Program-made: the position numbers and the translations under genes | Part shown: positions 1-8,656 of the stretch, in pieces | How positions within the stretch are numbered: the stretch's first letter is position 1 | Layout of the letters: every line of letters begins with the position of its first letter | Notes under the pieces: generated by a model | What the model was told of the DNA's origin: nothing | Database searches by the model: none | Seen by the model: the letters and a program-made list of their open reading frames with translations, nothing else | Assembly: GCA_947482345.1 (NCBI GenBank) | Contig: CANKJN010000017.1 | Span: forward strand, 1-33,762 | Origin: Spartobacteria bacterium | Lineage (GTDB): Bacteria > Verrucomicrobiota > Verrucomicrobiia > Chthoniobacterales > UBA6821 | Direction of reading: 5' to 3' | Length of the DNA stretch: 33,762 nt

Positions 1-3000
1 TCCCTCCGCTTGCGGTCAGGAAGTTGTACTTCTGGCCGAACTGGAGCCCTCCGCTGCCAAAGGTCGTGATGTTCATGGTTCCATTGAGGATCGCGCTTCC
101 AGTGACCACTACCCGGTCGTAGACCGAGGCACTGTAGATCTGCTGATCCCAGACGGAGGAGGCTCCCATGACGAGATTGCCTCCGCTCACAAAGAAGGTG
201 CCGGGGCTGTTGCCGGGGGCGAAGGTGCCGTTGACGGTCAGGTTCCCTCCGGTGAGGGAGAGTGTGCCCACGCCCATGAGGGTCGATCCTTGGTCGATCG
301 TCAGGCTGGGTGTCGTCAACACCCCGTTTAGGATCACCATGCTGTTGTTACTTACGGTCATCGCCGAAGTGATCGTGAGGTTACCGCTCGGAGTGATGTT
401 CAGCGTCGAGTAGGGATCAAAAATAACGGAAGGGAATGCTATCGTATTACTCACTACCGCAGTTTGGTTGGTTGAGCAGATCAGCACGGGGTTGGATGCC
501 CATAGGGCGTTGTTGATCACTGCGAGTTCGTAGTACCTGACTCCGCTGAGAGCAAATTGATTGGTGGTCAATCCATTGGTGCCGAAGTTAAAGAGTTCCA
601 CCGGTTTTGTGGAAAGGGTCACGCCGGTGAGATCGAACGTGTTAGTCCCCGATCCAGTCAAGGTGATTGAGTTGGTAACCGTCAGGTAGTTACCCGAGGT
701 GACGCCAGGAAGAGCGATCAGTGCAGCACTGTCCCAAATAAGCGAGTTGATCGTGATGTTTGTAGCCAAGGAGAGGCTGCCCCCAGAGAGTGCCACCAAA
801 CTGGCCCCCAAAGCATGTGCGCCGGAGGCAACCAAGGTGCCGGCTGAAACGGTTGTTGTCCCGGTGTAGCTGTTGGAATTGGAGAGTTCGAGTTTGCCAG
901 CTCCTGTCTTGGTAAGCGCACCTAGCCCGCTAATGACACCCGGCGTGGTAAACGAGAATCCGCTACCAATCTCGAATGTCCCCGTGCCTCCCCCCATGAT
1001 CACGAAGTTGTTGGTCACCGTGACGTTTGTCAGGGCACTCACGGTGCTATTGAAAGCAAAGGTGACAGTGCCCGAACCGAAGGCGGCATTATTGCTGATG
1101 GCCAGAGTTCCCGCATTGAGGATGGTGCCCCCGATGTAGGTGTTGGACTGAGTAAGTTTGAGTGTTCCCGCTCCGTTCTTGGTCAATGATCCGATGCCAC
1201 TCATGATCCCGGCGTAGGTTCCTGATGCAGTCTGATTAAAGACAACGGAGGAATTATTACTGATCGGTCCCTGTAGGCTGGTGCTGTTCCCTGCCAAGGT
1301 TCCTTCACTGACATGTGTTCCGCCGCTGTAGGAGTTCGAACCGCTGAGGATGAGTGTTCCTGTACCCGTCTTGGCGAGAATACCAGCCCCGCCGATGATG
1401 CCTGAATTGGTAAACGCAAGCGAAGTGCCGACATCAAAGGTGCCGGTGACGCTGTTGGAAATCCTGTAAGCATTAGAAACAGTGAGGTTGCGCAGCGCCA
1501 TGACCAAGCTGTCGGAGGCAAAGGTAACAGTGCCCGAACCGAAGGCGGCATTATTGCTGATGGCCAGAGTTCCCGTGTTAAGGGTTGTGCCACCAGTGTA
1601 GCTATTGCTACCCGTCAGGGTCGTCGTGCCTGTGCCAGCCTGCCTCAACCATCCGCGTCCGTTAATCACACTGGAGACCGTGAGCGTATCCGCCTGATTA
1701 AAGCTAAGCGTTCCGCCACTGCGACTGAGGGTGATCGTCCCGATTCCAAGAGTGATGTTCGTATCGTTGCCGCCTTGAGCACCGATCTGCACTGTGCCGA
1801 CAGCGCTATCTCCCCATGAAATGTAAAGGTTTCCGACATCAAGGGTGGAGTCGGATCGCAGAACGACAGTCCCAGTCCCCGAACCGAGGTAGCCGGCCTG
1901 CTGACTCGAGTAGCCGTAGCCGATCGTCATGTTCGTGGCCGATATCACGCCGTAGTTGGTCAGCGCACCAAAACCACCGTAGCCAACCGAGAAATCAAGG
2001 GCCGTCACAGTGCCGCTTCCCCCGTTGATGATTGTCCCATTCCCGTAGAAAGGGGACCCGGCATTGGTCTGGGAATTGGCGAAGCCAACCGAGATGTTGG
2101 TTGCAAAAATGGTTCCCGCATTGGTCAGGTAGCCGGCTCCGCCCATGAAGCCGACCGAAAGGTTGTAGGCGCTGATCGAGCCACTACCGTTGTTAACCAA
2201 CGTTCCGTTTCCGATCTGGCCGACATTGGTGGCCCCGGTTCCGACGAAGAGATTACTGGAGACATTCAGGCTGCCGGCATTGGTCAACCCTCCTCCTCCC
2301 CCGGCGATTCCGAGATAGACATTGGAGGCGGTTAGTGTGCCAGCTCCACTGATGGATAGGCCGCCGTTGGATCCGTTGGTCACGCCGACATAGAGAGTAT
2401 TGACCGCATTGGAATTAGTGACCGCCGCCCAACCGTCATTGATCGTGGCGGTGTCAGAGCCTGATGGAACCGCATTGGAGATCCAGTTGGCGGCAACACT
2501 CCATGAACCTCCCGAGGAGTTCGACCAGACAGATCCCCAATCGTCTGGCGTCGCAGGATTGGTCGGCGTCGGATTGGTCCCGAGAAGCTCAATCGAGATG
2601 GAGTTATTGTTAGTATAAAGTGAGTATTTCGTGTATCCGAGAATTCCTAAATTTAAATGTCCGTTAGAGGGCTGTGCATTAGTTATAACAAGATTTGTGG
2701 AACTCAGCAGAGTATAAGTAACACCATATGAAAGAACGGTGTTGGATAGGTTAAAATAATAGCCGCTATCCGGAGGCCCGGCGTTAGTACCCAATAGCGA
2801 GATAGTCGCCGCGCCACTCACTGTCAGAAACCCGCTGGAATCCGTAAGCTGCGGCAACGCGATCTGCCCATTGAAGGAAGTCCAACTCAGGGTTCCAACA
2901 CTCAGGCTGTTGGAGAGCATGAGAGTGCCCCCAGAAAGATTCACCGTTGCGGCAGCCCCGAATGCATTGGTGGAATCTGCCACGATCGTACCGATTGAAT

Positions 3001-5593
3001 TGGGGCGACTCCAGTTAACCCCCCAATTAGAGATTGAATTACTGCCTGAAAACACGGTCGTCCCTGCTCCATACTGATAAAAATTGCCTTGAATAGTATT
3101 TGTGGAAAAAGGAACCAGCGCGCTGCTCAGCGTGAATGTGTCCGATTGATTGAAATTCACTTGGCCAATGCTTCCTAAAGAAATCGTACCAGAACCGACG
3201 TTCAGCTGAATGTTCGTGTCCGTTCCTCCATAAGCCCCGATATTGATGTTAAGCGATCCACTTGCTCCCAGTGGGTTGGTTGCGATTGAAAGATTGCTTG
3301 CATTCAAGGAACTCCCTCCCAACAGTGTTAAATTCGTTGAAGCTCCGGAAGGCCCCGATGCCTCTACATCCAAGGTCTGCATATTGATGGTTCCGGAATT
3401 CACCAAGGTTCCCGAACCCAAGGCACCTCCGATCGTCATGCGGGCGACATTCAATATGCCGGCATTGGTCAAGAAGCCGATGCTTCCAGCCCCAACACCG
3501 AGCGTCAAATTGGTCGCCATAATCTTTCCAGCATTGCTGACATCACCGGATCCCCCATTTCCGACTTGAAGCGTCTCGAACGTTGCCGTCCCTGTTCCAT
3601 TGTTCACAAGCATTCCGCCTCCTCCCAAAATACCGAGATAAGCGTTCGTTACCGAAAGAGTCCCGGCATTGGTGATGGATCCCAGAGCCTGAGGAGTCCC
3701 AGCCGAGCTTCCGGTACCCGCTCCCAGAATTACGTAGTCTGCGCTCAGGCTCCCGTTCGTTGCGATGGAGACACCGCCGGTCATGTTGCTTTGCCCCTGA
3801 ATCTGAAGTCCTACCCAGAGCGTGCCTGCAGACTGCGCGCTGGTAATAGAGACCCAACCGGTATTGATGACCCCTTGCGTGGAACTGCTGGGCACAATGC
3901 CGTTGGACCAGTTGGAAGAAGTATTCCAAGGGCCACCACTGCTCCCCCCCCAGAATGCGGCTTCGCTGGAATTGGTGGGAGCGGTAATCAGATCGGGACT
4001 GCCTACCAAAATCGACACAATGTCGTTGGAGGCGAAGGTGAGCAGGATGGGATTCGTATTGGCCGTAAATCTGTCAGAGTACGCCCATCCGTATGCCGTC
4101 CCATCGGAATTATTGTAAAAATAGGCACTGTAGGGATCATAATTATTTGTATTGGCCTGAACCTGATCGAACTGAGGTGCACTTTTCAGCATCCACCACC
4201 ATCCGCTGTCGTTGGTGGCCATGGTATACGAATTTGTCCCATCCGTAATCACATTCGTCGATCCGGCTACGCCCATCATGACGGAAGCATAGAGATCCCC
4301 AATGTAATTACCCTGAATTTCCGGGGCAATAGATTGAATGTTACTGGTGTATCCCGAAGCAGTGATATAGCCGATAATGCTCGTGATCATGTTAGAATAA
4401 TTCGAGTTCAGTTGCAGCCCCACCTGGCCGGGATTGAGATAATTCGTAGGTTGTGCAGCTAGGCGCATATCATTATTGATCTGATCGGCAGTGCCCTGAT
4501 TGATCAACGCAACATTGGTAAATGTTTGCGCAATAAAAGGATTGCTAGCTGTGTTGGTTCCTCCCCAGAAGCCGATCGAGATCGAACCACTGCCAAGGTA
4601 AAATCCGAGATTTCCATTGGTCAGCGCCAACCCACCGTAAGAAACAGCCGGATTGGACACCATCTGCCCCTGAAAATCTCCGTAAAGAACCATTGTTTGA
4701 TAATTCGTCCCATTGACCTCAAATCCATGGTTAGATCCACTTGGATCTGTATTGGCATAGGTCTTGAATGAGTTTGTTAATGCCGCTGAATTTGGAATCT
4801 GAGTGTCGGCATAGCTTAGCCCGATTTTGATCGGATTCGTTGCCGTATAGCCAATCAATTGGTTAAAGTAGTTGGTCATCAGGGGATACTGCGGCGGAGT
4901 CAGCATTGAGCCATTGCCCAGAACCGAGGCGGTCCCGATCGCCTGCCGGCCTCCCACATAAAGGATCGTCGGAATGAAATTCGCCGCTCCAGGAGCCGAG
5001 ATCGATTTGAGGTAACTCGTTACCTGCTTGGCATTGTTTGTAATGCCCACCCTTTGACCAGTCGTCGAATTTGAGGCAATATAGGTAAAGCTATAGGCAT
5101 CAATGTAGGTGATATCCAAATTACCCGCTGCTGCCTTTTGCTTAGCGTTTGTTCCAATATTCGCTTCCAAGAATTGGAAAGGGTTCGTTGATCCAAATGT
5201 CCCACTCATCCGACCAGGTGTGGTTGTCCCCGCATATTGACCGTAAGTAAGGAGAATATGTCCCGCAGTAAGATTGCTTACATCGACACCGGTTATCGAT
5301 CCGAGACTAACTTGATTAGTGCTTATGCTACCTCCAGCAGTTCGAAACGAGTTTGTCTGAATTCCTTGGGCATTCGTCCAAGTATAAGTTGCCTGGACAT
5401 AAGGATCTCCGGTAAAATAAATATAATAATCATTCAGATTCGCACTGAAGATATTGGTGAACTGCAAGGTGACTGCCTGAGCCTTGGGGAGCGGGATCGG
5501 AATCATCGCGAAAAATAGTGCCAGCACCGCTGCCCTTAGAGGGCGTGTTGTCAAGATTCCGGCGGCCGGTAGTCTCTTTGAGAATTTTTTCAT
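1..5593 (-). CDS. Giant secreted autotransporter-like protein with GH64-like N-terminal domain (C-terminus outside window)
   Basis: One reading frame stays open from the ATG at 5593 to the window edge, about 1864 codons with no stop. Residues 1-40 form a signal peptide with a basic start, a hydrophobic core and an AQA-V cleavage site. Residues ~41-530 resemble GH64 (thaumatin-like beta-1,3-glucanase) proteins: GHILLTYG at ~111, a Glu at 143 and an Asp at 165 in ITYIDAYSF that could be the catalytic pair, and DGTAYGWAYSDRF at ~497. This match is from memory of the family and moderate. The rest is an Asn/Thr/Gly/Ser-rich passenger likely to form a beta-helix. It holds two W-rich modules (W..SSGG.W....NW) and, toward the C-terminus, autotransporter-associated repeats of the kind LTKTGAGKLELSNSNSYTG. 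The last part, APGNSPGT followed by a VYDRVVVTG segment, usually precedes the anchoring domain, which is not visible. Likely exported or surface-exposed; the substrate is unproven. Confidence 0.85.
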   Translation of the reverse strand, partial: MKKFSKRLPAAGILTTRPLRAAVLALFFAMIPIPLPKAQAVTLQFTNIFSANLNDYYIYFTGDPYVQATYTWTNAQGIQTNSFRTAGGSISTNQVSLGSITGVDVSNLTAGHILLTYGQYAGTTTPGRMSGTFGSTNPFQFLEANIGTNAKQKAAAGNLDITYIDAYSFTYIASNSTTGQRVGITNNAKQVTSYLKSISAPGAANFIPTILYVGGRQAIGTASVLGNGSMLTPPQYPLMTNYFNQLIGYTATNPIKIGLSYADTQIPNSAALTNSFKTYANTDPSGSNHGFEVNGTNYQTMVLYGDFQGQMVSNPAVSYGGLALTNGNLGFYLGSGSISIGFWGGTNTASNPFIAQTFTNVALINQGTADQINNDMRLAAQPTNYLNPGQVGLQLNSNYSNMITSIIGYITASGYTSNIQSIAPEIQGNYIGDLYASVMMGVAGSTNVITDGTNSYTMATNDSGWWWMLKSAPQFDQVQANTNNYDPYSAYFYNNSDGTAYGWAYSDRFTANTNPILLTFASNDIVSILVGSPDLITAPTNSSEAAFWGGSSGGPWNTSSNWSNGIVPSSSTQGVINTGWVSITSAQSAGTLWVGLQIQGQSNMTGGVSIATNGSLSADYVILGAGTGSSAGTPQALGSITNAGTLSVTNAYLGILGGGGMLVNNGTGTATFETLQVGNGGSGDVSNAGKIMATNLTLGVGAGSIGFLTNAGILNVARMTIGGALGSGTLVNSGTINMQTLDVEASGPSGASTNLTLLGGSSLNASNLSIATNPLGASGSLNINIGAYGGTDTNIQLNVGSGTISLGSIGQVNFNQSDTFTLSSALVPFSTNTIQGNFYQYGAGTTVFSGSNSISNWGVNWSRPNSIGTIVADSTNAFGAAATVNLSGGTLMLSNSLSVGTLSWTSFNGQIALPQLTDSSGFLTVSGAATISLLGTNAGPPDSGYYFNLSNTVLSYGVTYTLLSSTNLVITNAQPSNGHLNLGILGYTKYSLYTNNNSISIELLGTNPTPTNPATPDDWGSVWSNSSGGSWSVAANWISNAVPSGSDTATINDGWAAVTNSNAVNTLYVGVTNGSNGGLSISGAGTLTASNVYLGIAGGGGGLTNAGSLNVSSNLFVGTGATNVGQIGNGTLVNNGSGSISAYNLSVGFMGGAGYLTNAGTIFATNISVGFANSQTNAGSPFYGNGTIINGGSGTVTALDFSVGYGGFGALTNYGVISATNMTIGYGYSSQQAGYLGSGTGTVVLRSDSTLDVGNLYISWGDSAVGTVQIGAQGGNDTNITLGIGTITLSRSGGTLSFNQADTLTVSSVINGRGWLRQAGTGTTTLTGSNSYTGGTTLNTGTLAISNNAAFGSGTVTFASDSLVMALRNLTVSNAYRISNSVTGTFDVGTSLAFTNSGIIGGAGILAKTGTGTLILSGSNSYSGGTHVSEGTLAGNSTSLQGPISNNSSVVFNQTASGTYAGIMSGIGSLTKNGAGTLKLTQSNTYIGGTILNAGTLAISNNAAFGSGTVTFAFNSTVSALTNVTVTNNFVIMGGGTGTFEIGSGFSFTTPGVISGLGALTKTGAGKLELSNSNSYTGTTTVSAGTLVASGAHALGASLVALSGGSLSLATNITINSLIWDSAALIALPGVTSGNYLTVTNSITLTGSGTNTFDLTGVTLSTKPVELFNFGTNGLTTNQFALSGVRYYELAVINNALWASNPVLICSTNQTAVVSNTIAFPSVIFDPYSTLNITPSGNLTITSAMTVSNNSMVILNGVLTTPSLTIDQGSTLMGVGTLSLTGGNLTVNGTFAPGNSPGTFFVSGGNLVMGASSVWDQQIYSASVYDRVVVTGSAILNGTMNITTFGSGGLQFGQKYNFLTASGG
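1056..1113. repeat. Intragenic repeat, copy A (partner at 1518-1575)
   Basis: A 58-bp stretch inside the passenger coding region recurs at 1518-1575 with a single base difference. It encodes the peptide AISNNAAFGSGTVTFA preceded by GTL. Near identity at the DNA level, including silent positions, points to recent duplication or gene conversion between passenger repeats. Confidence 0.85.
1518..1575. repeat. Intragenic repeat, copy B (partner at 1056-1113)
   Basis: Second copy of the 58-bp passenger repeat, in the same orientation and reading frame as copy A and 462 bp from it. Recombination between the two would delete 462 bp (154 codons) and keep the frame open. Confidence 0.85.
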
Positions 5594-5655
5594 GGTTTTT
5601 TCTTTTGGGTTCTGGGTTATGGACTGGCCGGTGAAGAAATTTTACTGACACACCC

Positions 5656-5970
5656 TCAGCGTCCCTTCACAAACTGACGGGTGATCTCCGCAATCCTGCG
5701 GCCATAGAGTTCGGCCGTCTCCAAGTCACCCTGAGCCGGAGCATCCGTTGGAATGACCTGAAAACTGGCAGCCCTGGGGCCGATGAATGAGCCCACACGG
5801 TTATGGGCATCGGGTCCCATCGAGCTCGTCCAACCGAGACGCAGCCACTTTCGTCGTGTAGATTGTCGAAGTGACATCACCGGCCTCCTGGTCTCCACGC
5901 ATCACGGAATCCGCCCGACGCTTTGTGTGGCCATGGGTGTCGTGGTAAACAACAGCGACGGTGATTTCAT
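5656..5970 (-). pseudogene. WrbA-like flavodoxin / NAD(P)H:quinone oxidoreductase remnant
   Basis: Two pieces of one flavodoxin-fold protein survive in different frames. The N-terminal piece (5968 down to 5804) reads EITVAVVYHDTHGHTK and ends LDELDGTRCP then stop; THGHTK is the FMN-phosphate loop of WrbA-type proteins. The ATG at 5970 is one base out of frame with it, as if an A were lost just after the start codon. The C-terminal piece (about 5817 down to 5656) reads DAHNRVGSFIG and then GDLETAELYGRRIAEITRQF, the family's usual C-terminal helix. Intact relatives have about 190-200 residues; the central ~100 are missing at the junction near 5815. Start frameshift plus internal deletion and frame change make this a clear pseudogene. 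It lies just upstream of the giant secreted-protein gene on the same strand. Confidence 0.8.
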
Positions 5971-6035
5971 GAATAAATAGGCTGCCCTAGAGAGTGAATC
6001 GGAGGATGGTTGAAATTCTGGCGTTCTTGCAATGT

Positions 6036-6395
6036 CTATCTAAACATCGCGCACTCCAGAATCAAAAGACATTTCGAGCCCTTTCTTTTCTCCTGACGGA
6101 TGCCCTTGGGGCGCTCTGTGTTGTTGTTCCCTGCGGCGGCGTTGTAGAAGAAGGAGGTGCTCCACCTCTTGGCGAACTCCACGGTGGAGCCGACTCCCGT
6201 GTAGAGGAAGTCCCGGATCGGGGTGGAGCTCCAGTTCGAGAACGTCAGGCTGGTTCCCTCCAGATTGCCGCTGATGGCGTAGGGGTTCTGCATGAACTCA
6301 TGCTGCAAAAACAGATGCACCTGATGTACGACTGCCGCATTCCTACTCGCATTCCAGTTTCTTCTCTCCGTGATCCCTCCTTTTATCAAGGTCAC
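6036..6395 (-). pseudogene. Detached autotransporter beta-barrel fragment
   Basis: An open frame of 119 codons carries, at residues ~14-92 (6356 down to 6120), the look of the last strands of an autotransporter outer-membrane barrel: HLFLQHEFMQNPYAISGNL, then FSNWSSTPIRDFLYTGVG and a SFFYNAAAGNNN segment. In intact barrels a final strand ending in an aromatic residue follows; here it is replaced by an unrelated basic tail (TERPKGIRQEKRKGSK). No signal peptide, passenger or start-proximal barrel strands are present. It is best read as the remnant of a deleted autotransporter gene on the same strand as the giant gene downstream. The assignment rests on pattern memory of the family. Confidence 0.6.
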
Positions 6396-6754
6396 TGAGC
6401 GTTATTTTTAAAAAAAAAGCCGTTACTATGATCCAGCAGCTCAAAGTGAATATGCCAAGCACGGCCATGATATCCCATATATGTAATTTCATAATTATGA
6501 TCTTCTATATTGAAGCATTGAGTTTTTGTATACAACTATTTTTTTGAAACTTGCCAATGGCATCTAAGAGTTAACTTAATCAGAACGTAGCGCTATATCC
6601 TGATTCTTAAACATAATTGAATAACTTTATAATCAATATAATCTCTTTATCCATACTTTTTATGAGATATGGTTTTCTGTTTATTGAGATATATTCTCTG
6701 GTGAAGTGTTTTTTTCACTTGCCCAAGTAAGTATATTAGTATTCCTTGAGTCTC
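6396..6754. other. AT-rich intergenic region upstream of the XylR-like gene
   Basis: This stretch is visibly richer in A and T than most of the window, with homopolymer runs (for example nine A residues near 6410) and no convincing open frame. It presumably holds the regulator's promoter, but no good -35/-10 pair stands out. Near its right end are the short inverted repeats described at 6704-6728. Confidence 0.5.
6704..6728. promoter_or_regulatory. Candidate operator: nested inverted repeats before the XylR-like gene
   Basis: AAGTG and CACTT face each other across a run of seven T residues, and the right arm continues into a perfect dyad ACTTG-CC-CAAGT at 6717-6728. The dyad ends 26 bp before the ATG at 6755, a plausible place for autoregulation by a LacI/AraC-type protein. 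Function is inferred from position and symmetry only. Confidence 0.3.
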
Positions 6755-7906
6755 ATGGGTCCCCGCAAAAAAGTCATCCTCCACATCAACCCCTCTGACT
6801 ACTGCGGACGCCATCTTCTTCGGGGAGTGGCTATCTACCAGCGAGAACAACCTCTTTGGAACATTACCCTCGTCCACGAAGGACCCTTGCCGGAACAGTA
6901 CTTTTCATCAGAGCCTCCCGATGGAGTCATCAGCAGGTTTCCTATGGGAGCCGAGATGCAAACGCTGATTAAGCAGGGGGTGCACGTCATCGGTGTGGAC
7001 TACTATGATGAAAACAGCGAGATCCCCTTCCTTGGAACCAACCAGCATGCCGTTGGAGTCATGGCTGCCAACCACCTTACCGAAAAGGGATTGGTAAATT
7101 TTGGCTTCTTCGGTTATGCGGAAACCGATTGGTCAAAAAAAAGATTACATGGGTTTCGCTTATTCCATGAGCAATTCGGACGCAATGTCGGCGTTCTCGA
7201 AGTCCCGTGGAGGAACCCCAATGAAAGCACGACGGAGGACAATCAGGAGTCTATCTCGCGTTGGATCCATGAACTCCCCAAGCCTGTTGGAATAATGGCT
7301 GCCAATGACTTCCTTGCGCTTCAACTGATCCAGGCATGCAGCAACATGGGAACGCTTGTTCCGGGAAAGGTGGCCGTTGTCGGGGTCGATAATGAGGAGC
7401 ATTTGTGCATACTGTCATCCCCGACTCTTTCCAGCATCTGTCAAGACATGGTCAAAATCGGCTATGAGGCGGCGATGGTTCTCGAGCAACTCATGGATGG
7501 CAAAAAGCATGATCGCACCAGACATCTATTCCCTCCCTCCCACGTCGTGATGAGAGAGTCCACCGATCTTCTTATCATCAAGGACCCCTTGCTCGACGAA
7601 ATTGTCCAATACATCTGCCAAAACGCCCTGACAGGTTGCCGCGTCATGGATGTCGCCGAGAAATTCGGCGTCTCGCGCGCAATTCTTGAGACTCGCTTCC
7701 GTAAGGAACTGAAGAAGTCGCCGAACGACTTCATCCGAGAGTATCAAGTTAAGCACGTCAAGAAGCTCCTTACCGAGACGGATCTCAAGCTTGATAGAAT
7801 CGCTCATCTCACGGGATTTACGCACCCGGAGTACATGAGCGTCCTTTTCAAGAGAGTAGTGGGCATCACGCCAGGGGCTTACAGGGAAGCGAATACACTG
7901 ACTTAA
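6755..7906 (+). CDS. XylR-like transcriptional regulator (LacI-type sensor plus AraC-type HTH)
   Basis: A 383-residue protein. The N-terminal ~275 residues follow the periplasmic-binding-protein sensor fold of LacI-family regulators: VILHINPSDYCGRHLLRGVAIY at the start, GTNQHAVGVMAANHL, GFFGYAETDWSKKRLHGF, IMAANDFLAL and VAVVGVDNEEHLCILSSPTLSSI. The last ~100 residues are an AraC/XylS double helix-turn-helix: VMDVAEKFGVSRAILETRFRK, then DRIAHLTGFTHPEYMSVLFKRVVGITPGAYR. This architecture matches E. coli XylR, a sugar-responsive activator. An in-frame TTG lies 9 bp upstream; the ATG is chosen because no ribosome site favours the TTG. The ligand is unknown, probably a sugar. The disrupted flavodoxin and the giant secreted-protein gene lie on the other side of the AT-rich spacer and could be targets. 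Confidence 0.88.
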   Translation: MGPRKKVILHINPSDYCGRHLLRGVAIYQREQPLWNITLVHEGPLPEQYFSSEPPDGVISRFPMGAEMQTLIKQGVHVIGVDYYDENSEIPFLGTNQHAVGVMAANHLTEKGLVNFGFFGYAETDWSKKRLHGFRLFHEQFGRNVGVLEVPWRNPNESTTEDNQESISRWIHELPKPVGIMAANDFLALQLIQACSNMGTLVPGKVAVVGVDNEEHLCILSSPTLSSICQDMVKIGYEAAMVLEQLMDGKKHDRTRHLFPPSHVVMRESTDLLIIKDPLLDEIVQYICQNALTGCRVMDVAEKFGVSRAILETRFRKELKKSPNDFIREYQVKHVKKLLTETDLKLDRIAHLTGFTHPEYMSVLFKRVVGITPGAYREANTLT

Positions 7907-7916
7907 CACTTGCTAA

Positions 7917-8192
7917 GGAAGCGCTGATCAAATCCCATGAAGGTCACTGAAGAGCATTTGCTGATTTTTGAAGGCGCGAGCGCTGGGCGATACCCGCAGC
8001 GGTCTCGCCCGAGCGAGCAACGCCGCAAAAATCGACAAATGGTTTCAGCCCTACGGGTTGCGGAGATAACCGGCCGGGGGCTGTGTTGGCTTGGCGCTTA
8101 GAGCCCTCTGCGGGGATGCTCGCGCCAAGCCGCCTTGCCTGTGCGGCCAATTCTTTCCGCTACGGCCTCAATGAGATTTAATCAGCTGTTCC
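7917..8192. mobile_element. MITE-like element, copy 1
   Basis: A 276-bp non-coding unit bounded by inverted repeats: GGAAGCGCTGATCAAATC at the left and GATTTAATCAGCTGTTCC at the right, the latter degenerate. It is homologous along its length to 15530-15803. The flanks are CTAA (7913-7916) and CTAG (8193-8196), which fit the YTAR target preference of the IS5 subgroup. An internal stem pairs GGCTTGGCGC (8088-8097) with GCGCCAAGCC (8122-8131). It encodes no transposase, so mobilisation in trans would be needed. It begins 10 bp after the regulator's stop codon and may act as that gene's 3' end. Confidence 0.8.
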
Positions 8193-8229
8193 CTAGGTTC
8201 TCACTGACCTAGTGACAGCGCCCCCTCCC

Positions 8230-8511
8230 TCAACCCGGCGGGAGACCTGTGTCGTTGGGAGCGGGCATCCCACTCCGGATCACTCCCATCGCATAATGAT
8301 GAATGTGCAGGCAGGGGATATGAAGCTTTGATTGCACGTGATAGTGCTGCTGCAATGGACCGCGTTCGTCGTCGGGTACCGCGAATCCGTGGAACTGCCA
8401 ATGATATTGGTCCGCGGAACAGTTGCCCAGATGAACAAAACCTACCAACGGGTTCACCCCCGCCGGAAAGTTGATGCGAAAAGAGTGGATAGGATCTTCG
8501 ACCATCTCCAC
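8230..8511 (-). CDS. Unrecognised small open frame, possibly a decayed gene
   Basis: A 93-codon frame rich in His, Pro and aromatic residues (HWQFHGFAVPDDERG, LHIPCLHIHHYAMG). I do not recognise a family. Just upstream in another frame there is a plausible beginning, MITTPIAERTSYFYRNKS (from about 8560), which runs into this frame if one base is shifted near 8510. That would suggest a frameshifted gene of about 110-120 codons. It lies between the MITE copy and the EVE-domain gene. It may also be a chance open frame. Confidence 0.25.
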   Translation of the reverse strand: MEMVEDPIHSFRINFPAGVNPLVGFVHLGNCSADQYHWQFHGFAVPDDERGPLQQHYHVQSKLHIPCLHIHHYAMGVIRSGMPAPNDTGLPPG

Positions 8512-8656
8512 TCTTATTCCGGTAGAAGTAGCTGGTTCTTTCGGCGATGGGCGTTGTTATCATCACTTGTATCTTCAGACAAAAGGGGATTCCAGCCCTT
8601 GTAACCCCATGCACCCCCTGGTGGATCTTTGCCGGAAAACAGTCTAAAACGTCTCC

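Noticed and set aside
1056-1575. Repeats in the passenger gene as a CRISPR array or VNTR
   Set aside because: There are only two near-identical copies, 462 bp apart, inside a coding region; no regular spacers exist here or anywhere else in the window.
3566-4462. Plus-strand frame of 298 codons inside the giant secreted-protein gene
   Set aside because: The opposite strand holds one continuous frame with signal peptide and repeats over 5.6 kb; this frame has no domain and no start context.
5783-6398. Plus-strand small frames over the flavodoxin and barrel remnants
   Set aside because: Protein-family signal is on the minus strand; the plus frames have no recognisable content.
7944-8150. Small open frame within MITE copy 1, with a similar one in copy 2 (15506-15856)
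   Set aside because: Similarity is explained by DNA homology of the repeat; the second frame has different ends and neither has a start context or a protein family.
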